Shown in pieces: positions 59,286-64,000 of a stretch of DNA of 64,000 bases (its first letter is position 1; every line of letters starts with the position of its first letter). The stretch comes from Enterococcus sp. DIV1094. Its GTDB lineage: Bacteria; Bacillota; Bacilli; Lactobacillales; Enterococcaceae. The notes under the pieces are model-generated. The model saw only the letters and a list, made by a program, of their open reading frames with translations. It was not told where the DNA came from and made no database searches. The position numbers were made by a program, and so were the translations under genes. The DNA is taken from the NCBI RefSeq assembly GCF_017316305.2, contig NZ_CP147250.1:496001-560000 (forward strand). The letters run 5' to 3'.

Positions 59286-60059
59286 GTGAAACAAAAAATT
59301 TTCAAGCTTATACTTTTAAGCTTCCTTGTATTTTTAGCTAGTTGCAATAACAACTCAAGTTCTGAAGGTAAAAAAGATATAACTAGCACCGATATAAATT
59401 CAACTGAATTAAGTTCTAATGTTAGAACGCAACACAGTACTGAAAAAAGCACTGACCAAACCGTAGAGACCACTACTAGCCAGCCTCCAGAACCAACATC
59501 CACAAATACGTCACATGGTTCAACAACTTATCAAAACATACTGGATGAATACACTACAAAAATACAAAGCGCTACACCCGGTTTGATTCAGGAATTTAAA
59601 AACGAATCTGTAAATAATACTAGTGGCATTGATGGTCTAGCCGCAATCTCAAATAACAAAGTTGAAAAGCTAGCGATAATTTCAAATGAAGGAATCAGCA
59701 AAATGTCTGATCTATATTATTTACTTTCCGATGAATATTCAACCTACGAAAGTTGGGCAACAAAACTAACTGATGTTTATACTATTGAGTCACAGAAGAT
59801 TGTTGGGGAATATCTAGCTTATTTTTCTAATCAAGAAAACAAACAAATTACAAACAGTGCTAATTCCCCGGATTCAGAACCAGCTGATTCTATAAATAAG
59901 GAAACACCCTCAGAAACTACAACAATAGTACAAAGTGGTGAAGATCCCAGACAAATTGCAGAACGTGCTGGTATCACTGTTGATCAATTATTTTCACTGA
60001 ACGGGATAGACCCAAATAATTATCTTCTCTATCCTGGGCAAGAATTGAAAGTTAAATAA
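59286..60059 (+). CDS. LysM lipoprotein, prophage-encoded
   Basis: A 257-residue lipoprotein: signal peptide (MKQKIFKLILLSFLVFLA), lipobox at LASC, a long Ser/Thr-rich linker and a C-terminal LysM-like repeat (EDPRQIAERAGITVDQLF...YLLYPGQELKVK). It would be membrane-tethered and wall-bound. Its place between cI and the integrase is where phages of lactic bacteria carry superinfection-exclusion lipoproteins such as Ltp; a similar role is an inference. Confidence 0.75.
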   Translation: MKQKIFKLILLSFLVFLASCNNNSSSEGKKDITSTDINSTELSSNVRTQHSTEKSTDQTVETTTSQPPEPTSTNTSHGSTTYQNILDEYTTKIQSATPGLIQEFKNESVNNTSGIDGLAAISNNKVEKLAIISNEGISKMSDLYYLLSDEYSTYESWATKLTDVYTIESQKIVGEYLAYFSNQENKQITNSANSPDSEPADSINKETPSETTTIVQSGEDPRQIAERAGITVDQLFSLNGIDPNNYLLYPGQELKVK

Positions 60060-60174
60060 GTCCAGTTCACTTCAATTGATATAATCTTAGTTTCAAAAAA
60101 ATTGACAATGTTATTAACTCCTATGGAGTTTTTAGCTTAGCTTCAAAATATTTTTAGAAAGAAGGAATGGAAAA

Positions 60175-60774
60175 ATGGGAAAGAAAGTAATGGGATCAGA
60201 CGGAAAGATGTATAAGGTTAAGAAACCTTTTTATCAAAGAGTTTGGTTTTGGTTGATTGCAGTTATAGTAGTTTTCATCGGTGTCGGAACATTGGGTGGT
60301 GGAGATAACGAAAGTGGATCAAATGTGAAAAAAGTAGATTCTGAAGAAAAGTCAACTTCAACTGAATCTACAACAGAGGGACAAAAAGAAGAAACATTTA
60401 AAATTGGCGACACCGCTAGTATTGATGGTTATGAAATTAAAGTCAATAGCGTGGAGTTCCAAGATGGCAGTGAATATAACAAACCTGCTGAAGGTAAACA
60501 GTTTGTAATCATTAATATAACAATTACCAACAATACTGACGAGAAACAATCATTCAATCCTCTAGACTATTCTCTTAATGAAGACGGCGTTTCAAGTTCA
60601 ACTGGCTTTACTTACGCAGACGGTGTTGACTCTCTAAGTAGCGGCGACTTGGATAAAGGTGCTAGTGTTACAGGTAATCTTGTAGGCGAAGCAAATCCAA
60701 ACTCGAAATTAAAACTACGTTATCAAGGAAATTTCTTTTTATCTGATCATGAAGTTGATTTTGATTTAAATTAA
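60175..60774 (+). CDS. DUF4352 membrane-anchored protein
   Basis: A 199-residue protein: a short cytoplasmic N-terminus, one membrane helix (26-44), an acidic linker and a C-terminal DUF4352 immunoglobulin-like domain (about 80-199, with IDGYEIKVNSVEFQDGSEYN and FVIINITITNNTDEK). It is exported and surface-anchored. Such proteins are frequent in prophages near cI/int; a role in exclusion or surface modification is possible. Confidence 0.8.
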   Translation: MGKKVMGSDGKMYKVKKPFYQRVWFWLIAVIVVFIGVGTLGGGDNESGSNVKKVDSEEKSTSTESTTEGQKEETFKIGDTASIDGYEIKVNSVEFQDGSEYNKPAEGKQFVIINITITNNTDEKQSFNPLDYSLNEDGVSSSTGFTYADGVDSLSSGDLDKGASVTGNLVGEANPNSKLKLRYQGNFFLSDHEVDFDLN

Positions 60775-60776
60775 AA

Positions 60777-60812
60777 AAACACGCCCCTCACCTTGGACAG
60801 TAAGAGCGTGTT
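60777..60812. terminator. Terminator-like hairpin upstream of int
   Basis: AACACGC...GCGTGTT stem with a preceding A-run, between the DUF4352 gene and int. It may terminate either strand weakly. Confidence 0.5.
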
Positions 60813-60876
60813 CAGCAATAAACATATAGGCTTATTTGCTATGCCTATTGTAGCAAAAATAAGGAGTGGTAACAAT

Positions 60877-62046
60877 ATGGCAATTGAAAAAGGTACTGTA
60901 GAAAAATTACCAAGCGGTAATTTTAGACTTAGGGTAACCGTGGGTTATAATGAAAATGGTAATCCTATAAGGTTGAATAAAACCATCGATACGAAAAATC
61001 GACGTAAAGCTTACATAGAACTCGATTCTTGGATCGAGCAAATAGAAGAACATGGCTATGAAGATATTTCAACAATAACCTTCGAGAATTTTTATGAGAA
61101 TATGTGGAAAAAAGAAGCTCGGTCTATGCTTGAGCCAAGAACTTTAAGAGAATACTCAGATATTATCGAGAAACGATTTTTGCCATCGCTAAAAACAAAA
61201 AAGATGGTGGAAATTAAACCATACCAAATAAAAGAAATTGTTATTGCTGCCAAGTCATTTCGCAAAGATAAAGATTCAATATCCAGAAAGACTAAAAAGC
61301 GTTTTTTAAACGCTCTTAGTAGTGTCTTTAATGTTGCTAAAGATCAATATAGGATAATTAATCATAATCCTGTATCAGATGTTAGACTACCTAAAGAGAC
61401 CTCACTTAAATCTGAAACACCAAAGCCTTATTCTATCGAAGAGGTTAATAAAATGTTCTTAGCATTAGAAGAACATGCTTCAGATAAAACAAAAGCATTA
61501 GTATTGACTGCATTTTTTACAGGTGCTCGAGAAGGGGAAATTGCTGCTGTCGAAGAACAGGATTTTGATTTCGCTAATAATACGGTGTGTTTCCATCAGC
61601 GTGTTGTTTTAGACGAGAATAAGAAGTATCAGAGAAGAGATGGATTAAAAGCTTCTGATTCGAAGACAATACCAGTCCCTGAAAGCTATATGAATTATAT
61701 GAAGCAATTTATGTTGCAAAACCAAAACGCTCGTGTAAAACTAGATATCGATCCAGAACACAAGTATATTTTTGGTTCGCCAGAAGGAAGCTTCGAACTA
61801 CCTACTTCCCTTTACCGAAATTGGAAAAGATTTATCAAACGTGCCCAACTGCGTGATATTCGTTTCCACGACATACGGCATACATCTGCCTCATATTTAC
61901 TTGCGGATGCGAACATACCTATAAAAGCAGTACAAGAAATATTAGGACATAAAGATTATAGGACAACAATGAACATCTATGGTCACGCTCTCGAAGAATC
62001 TAAGCGTGCTGCCAGTGATAGATTTTCAAAATTGTTCAAAGATTGA
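60877..62046 (+). CDS. int: Tyrosine integrase
   Basis: From ATG 60877 (AAGGAGTGG upstream) 389 residues. An AP2-like arm-binding N-terminus (residues 1-55), a core-binding SAM-like domain (65-170) and the catalytic domain. Catalytic residues: Arg218 (FTGAREGE), His331 and Arg334 (HDIRHTS), His358 (LGHKD) and Tyr368 (MNIYGHA). It integrates at tRNA-Thr. An upstream ATG in frame at 60793 has no site. Confidence 0.95.
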   Translation: MAIEKGTVEKLPSGNFRLRVTVGYNENGNPIRLNKTIDTKNRRKAYIELDSWIEQIEEHGYEDISTITFENFYENMWKKEARSMLEPRTLREYSDIIEKRFLPSLKTKKMVEIKPYQIKEIVIAAKSFRKDKDSISRKTKKRFLNALSSVFNVAKDQYRIINHNPVSDVRLPKETSLKSETPKPYSIEEVNKMFLALEEHASDKTKALVLTAFFTGAREGEIAAVEEQDFDFANNTVCFHQRVVLDENKKYQRRDGLKASDSKTIPVPESYMNYMKQFMLQNQNARVKLDIDPEHKYIFGSPEGSFELPTSLYRNWKRFIKRAQLRDIRFHDIRHTSASYLLADANIPIKAVQEILGHKDYRTTMNIYGHALEESKRAASDRFSKLFKD

Positions 62047-62078
62047 TATGTTATTTATTTATAAAAGTTCAAATTTCC

Positions 62079-62099
62079 TGCCCACGTCTCTGCCCACGA
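62079..62099 (+). promoter_or_regulatory. Integrase arm-type site, right end
   Basis: TGCCCACGTCTCTGCCCACG with two TGCCCAC repeats 12 bp apart, matching the left-end copy at 12215-12235 and lying between int and attR. Confidence 0.7.
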
Positions 62100-62116
62100 C
62101 CTAAAAAATTGAAATA

Positions 62117-62164
62117 AAAAAAGTTGTCACATCTCGGATAAACCTTGATGTGACAACTTTTTAT
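62117..62164 (-). terminator. Phage-carried terminator next to attR
   Basis: AAAAAGTTGTCA pairs with TGTGACAACTTTTT; its loop (ACATCTCGG..TAAACCTTGA) matches that of the host terminator near attL. It replaces the tRNA terminator displaced by integration. Confidence 0.75.
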
Positions 62165-62167
62165 AGT

Positions 62168-62212
62168 TATGCCAGCTATAGGGATCGAACCTACGACCTA
62201 CGCGTTACGAGT
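62168..62212. repeat. attR: attR core (45 bp)
   Basis: Identical to attL 12077-12121; inside the intact tRNA-Thr gene. Confidence 0.95.
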
Positions 62213-62242
62213 GCGTTGCTCTACCAACTGAGCTAAGCTGGC
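62170..62242 (-). tRNA. tRNA-Thr (anticodon CGT)
   Basis: A 73-nt cloverleaf with GCCAGCT acceptor, D arm GCTC..GAGC, anticodon loop CTCGTAA (anticodon CGT, codon ACG) and T arm GTAGG-TTCGATC-CCTAT. CCA is not encoded. The 3' 43 nt are supplied by the phage att core, so the gene is restored after integration. Confidence 0.92.
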
Positions 62243-62362
62243 GTTTCCAAATGAAATTATAGTCGTTATGTTAGAAAATGTAAAGAGTAATCTGGAAGTT
62301 TTTTCTGCTTTCATGATTTTTTTCAACAAATGTGCTATAATTATAAATGAAAGGCAGGTTTT

Positions 62363-62605
62363 ATGAAAATGGCAACTTTTGGAAAATTTGAGACAAAGGT
62401 CGAACCGTCAGAATTTGGAGAAAAATTTACCACTGATACACATGTTACCTTTATGCTTCATGGAAAAACGCAAACCGGAACGATTTCCAAGCAATTGAAA
62501 AATTCTGCTGTTGTTGCAATTGATGAAACGAACGAGAATGCCGATTTGATGACCCAAAGTAAAGGTGTCATCATTATCAATTACAAAGATATGCATAAGA
62601 TTTAG
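62363..62605 (+). CDS. DUF2187 family protein
   Basis: An 80-residue protein with a KOW-like small beta domain (VTFMLHGKTQTGTISKQLKN...). DUF2187 proteins are common in Firmicutes; function unknown. Own terminator follows. Confidence 0.75.
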   Translation: MKMATFGKFETKVEPSEFGEKFTTDTHVTFMLHGKTQTGTISKQLKNSAVVAIDETNENADLMTQSKGVIIINYKDMHKI

Positions 62606-62608
62606 TTT

Positions 62609-62640
62609 TTCAACCATCCAGCAATTGGATGGTTTTTATT
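62609..62640 (+). terminator. Terminator of the DUF2187 gene
   Basis: AACCATCCA/TGGATGGTT stem followed by T-run. Confidence 0.85.
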
Positions 62641-62650
62641 ATATAAATGA

Positions 62651-62682
62651 CAAAAAATCTGGGAGGAATCCCAGATTTTTCT
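62651..62682 (-). terminator. Terminator of upp
   Basis: AAAATCTGGGA/TCCCAGATTTT stem around GGAA; leftward it is followed by T residues. Confidence 0.85.
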
Positions 62683-62697
62683 TGTCATTGCTTTCTC

Positions 62698-63327
62698 TTA
62701 TTTTGTGCCAAACAAACGGTCGCCAGCATCGCCTAAACCAGGAACGATGTAACCTTTGTCGTTTAATTTTTCATCTAATGAAGCAGTATAGATATCAATA
62801 TCTGGATGTGCTTCTTGCAAGGCTTTAACACCTTCTGGAGCTGCAACAAGGCAAACAAATTTGATGTTTGAAGCGCCACGTGCTTTCAAGGCATCGATTG
62901 CCATGATCGCTGAGCCACCTGTCGCTAACATTGGGTCAACTACGAATAATTGGCGTGCATCGATATCTTCTGGCAATTTAACAAAATATTCATGAGGTGC
63001 CAATGTTTCTTCGTCTCTGTATAATCCGATATGACCGACTTTAGCCGCTGGGATCAATTCTAAGATTCCGTCAACCATTCCAATACCTGCGCGCAAGATT
63101 GGGATAATGGCTACTTTTTTACCAGACAATGTTTTTTGTGTTGTTTCTGTGATTGGTGTTTCGATGACGATATCTTCAAGTGGCATATCACGTGATACTT
63201 CATATGCCATCAGCATAGCGATTTCATCAACAACCTCACGGAAAACTTTTGTACCACAATTTTTGTCGCGAATAATCGTTAATTTGTGTTGGATCAATGG
63301 ATGGTCGATTACTTGAAATTTGCCCAT
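62698..63327 (-). CDS. upp: Uracil phosphoribosyltransferase
   Basis: A 209-residue PRTase converting uracil and PRPP to UMP in pyrimidine salvage. The PRPP-binding motif [13 protein letters not shown] (129-141) and C-terminal [15 protein letters not shown] uracil-binding region are visible. Full length. AAGGAGA site upstream. Confidence 0.95.
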   Translation of the reverse strand: MGKFQVIDHPLIQHKLTIIRDKNCGTKVFREVVDEIAMLMAYEVSRDMPLEDIVIETPITETTQKTLSGKKVAIIPILRAGIGMVDGILELIPAAKVGHIGLYRDEETLAPHEYFVKLPEDIDARQLFVVDPMLATGGSAIMAIDALKARGASNIKFVCLVAAPEGVKALQEAHPDIDIYTASLDEKLNDKGYIVPGLGDAGDRLFGTK

Positions 63328-63471
63328 TTTTTTGTCTCCTTTTTCTCTCGTTTCTTTTTAATTGTAAAACAAAATCACTGGCTTGACTAGTATTACCCGT
63401 CATTTTTCTAAAGAAAATCGAAGAAATAAAAAAACAAAGGCGTGTTCTTTTAAAAATCACCAATAAATAAC

Positions 63472-63502
63472 AAAAACGCCTGAAAATCAGACGTTTTTTG
63501 TT
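63472..63502 (-). terminator. Terminator of the hydrolase gene
   Basis: AAAAACGCCTGA/TCAGACGTTTTTT imperfect stem flanked by A and T runs. Confidence 0.75.
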
Positions 63503-63544
63503 ATTTTTTTATTTTATTACTGGGTAAAGATGACAAAAAAACAA

Positions 63545-64000
63545 CTATTTTTTTATCCATTCTGTCGAAAGAGTCATCGCTGCTCGTGTCGCATTTGTTT
63601 GATCCATCGCATTCACCATTACAAAATCATGGATGATGCCTTGGAAACGTGCTTGTGTCACTTCAACACCTGCTTCACGAAGCTTTCTAGCATATGCTTC
63701 TCCTTCATCTCTTAACACGTCTGCTTCTCCTGTCAAGATCATTGCAGGTGGTAGCCCTGCTAGTTCTTCTTTACTTGCACGTAAAGGAGAGGCTGTGATT
63801 TCTGCTCGTTTCTCTTCGTCTGTCGTATATTGATCCCAGAACCATTGCATTCCTTCTTTTGTTAAGAAATAATTTTCTGCAAATTCGTTATAAGAATCGG
63901 TATCAAAATTCGCATCAGTTACTGGATAGTATAATAATTGTTTTTTGATTGGTAATCCTTGACGTTGCTTTGCAAGAATCGTCATTACTGTTGCCATATT
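63545..64000 (-). CDS. Alpha/beta hydrolase (hormone-sensitive lipase type), partial
   Basis: The C-terminal part of an esterase cut by the window edge. The visible protein begins inside the nucleophile-elbow helix (NMATVMTILAKQRQGLPIKK) and contains the family segment PPAMILTGEADVLRDEGEAY with the acid Asp, and the catalytic His in FQGIIHDFVMVNAM. The upstream start and GDSAGG motif lie beyond 64000. Confidence 0.8.
   Translation of the reverse strand, partial: NMATVMTILAKQRQGLPIKKQLLYYPVTDANFDTDSYNEFAENYFLTKEGMQWFWDQYTTDEEKRAEITASPLRASKEELAGLPPAMILTGEADVLRDEGEAYARKLREAGVEVTQARFQGIIHDFVMVNAMDQTNATRAAMTLSTEWIKK

Larger units (their letters stand above)
12077..62212. mobile_element. Complete siphophage-type prophage, about 50.1 kb
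   Basis: The element is bounded by 45-bp direct att repeats in tRNA-Thr and encodes the full set: integrase, CI/Cro switch, antirepressor, replication and recombination genes, ArpU late activator, terminase, SPP1-like head genes, TP901-1-like tail genes, holin and endolysin. I see no frameshift or missing essential gene, so it may be inducible. Accessory genes cluster between the lysin and attL and between cI and the integrase. Expected virion: long non-contractile tail (tail chaperone frameshift, tape measure of 997 residues, Dit). Confidence 0.95.

Overview
The window is a low-GC Firmicute chromosome segment, most likely Enterococcus (E. faecium/hirae-like; judged from protein style, ArpU and the phage type, not from a database search). 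It contains one apparently complete siphophage-type prophage integrated in the 3' end of a tRNA-Thr(CGT) gene. The two 45-bp att repeats are at 12077-12121 (attL) and 62168-62212 (attR), giving a unit of about 50.1 kb.

Left host flank (1-12076). A TDT/SLAC1-family transporter sits behind a long structured leader that looks like a riboswitch. It is followed by a YeiH-type exporter, an O6-alkylguanine DNA alkyltransferase, a GtrB/DPM-like glycosyltransferase and a lipoprotein. Next comes a malX-malY-like sugar PTS/C-S lyase operon with a consensus cre site and a divergent-in-function but co-oriented RpiR regulator, then a NagB-family deaminase. Just outside attL lies an Abi_2 (AbiD/AbiF-type) abortive-infection gene preceded by its own promoter and a small structured RNA, plus eroded gene remnants: a defence hot spot beside the tRNA.

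Prophage accessory end (12122-19600, beyond the lysin). Loosely packed cargo on both strands: a D-serine ammonia-lyase with a small membrane protein, a lysine-rich lipoprotein, a second related small membrane protein, a probable hairpin small RNA, several degenerate hairpin repeats, a short basic peptide, a membrane protein, and a HipA-family kinase + DUF3037 pair with a palindromic operator. This two-gene cassette, the Abi/RNA module and the D-serine enzyme are the best candidates for little-described biology.

Prophage late region (19685-44666, all minus strand, transcribed right to left): terminase, SPP1-like portal and minor head protein, scaffold, gpE-like capsid, connectors, TP901-1-like tail, a -1 frameshifted tail chaperone (slippery A AAA AAG at 33723-33729), tape measure, Dit, a tail-tip protein carrying both a lysozyme-like and an M23 peptidase domain, a BppU-metallophosphoesterase fusion, further receptor-binding proteins, XkdX, holin and amidase.

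Early-to-late switch (44670-46290). ArpU is followed by three CCCTACA repeats spaced exactly 11 bp upstream of a -10 element, then three tandem long hairpins, an oppositely oriented Cys-rich small gene and a tRNA-like element. I read this as the ArpU-driven late promoter and its leader.

Early region (46288-58321, minus): many small overlapping genes, a replication initiator containing an iteron-like origin, an HNH nuclease, DUF1351 and Erf recombination proteins, an antirepressor and a Cro-like repressor. The genetic switch (58322-58477) has three matched operators. On the plus strand follow CI, a LysM lipoprotein, a DUF4352 protein and a tyrosine integrase. The right host flank holds the reconstituted tRNA, a DUF2187 protein, upp and a truncated alpha/beta hydrolase.
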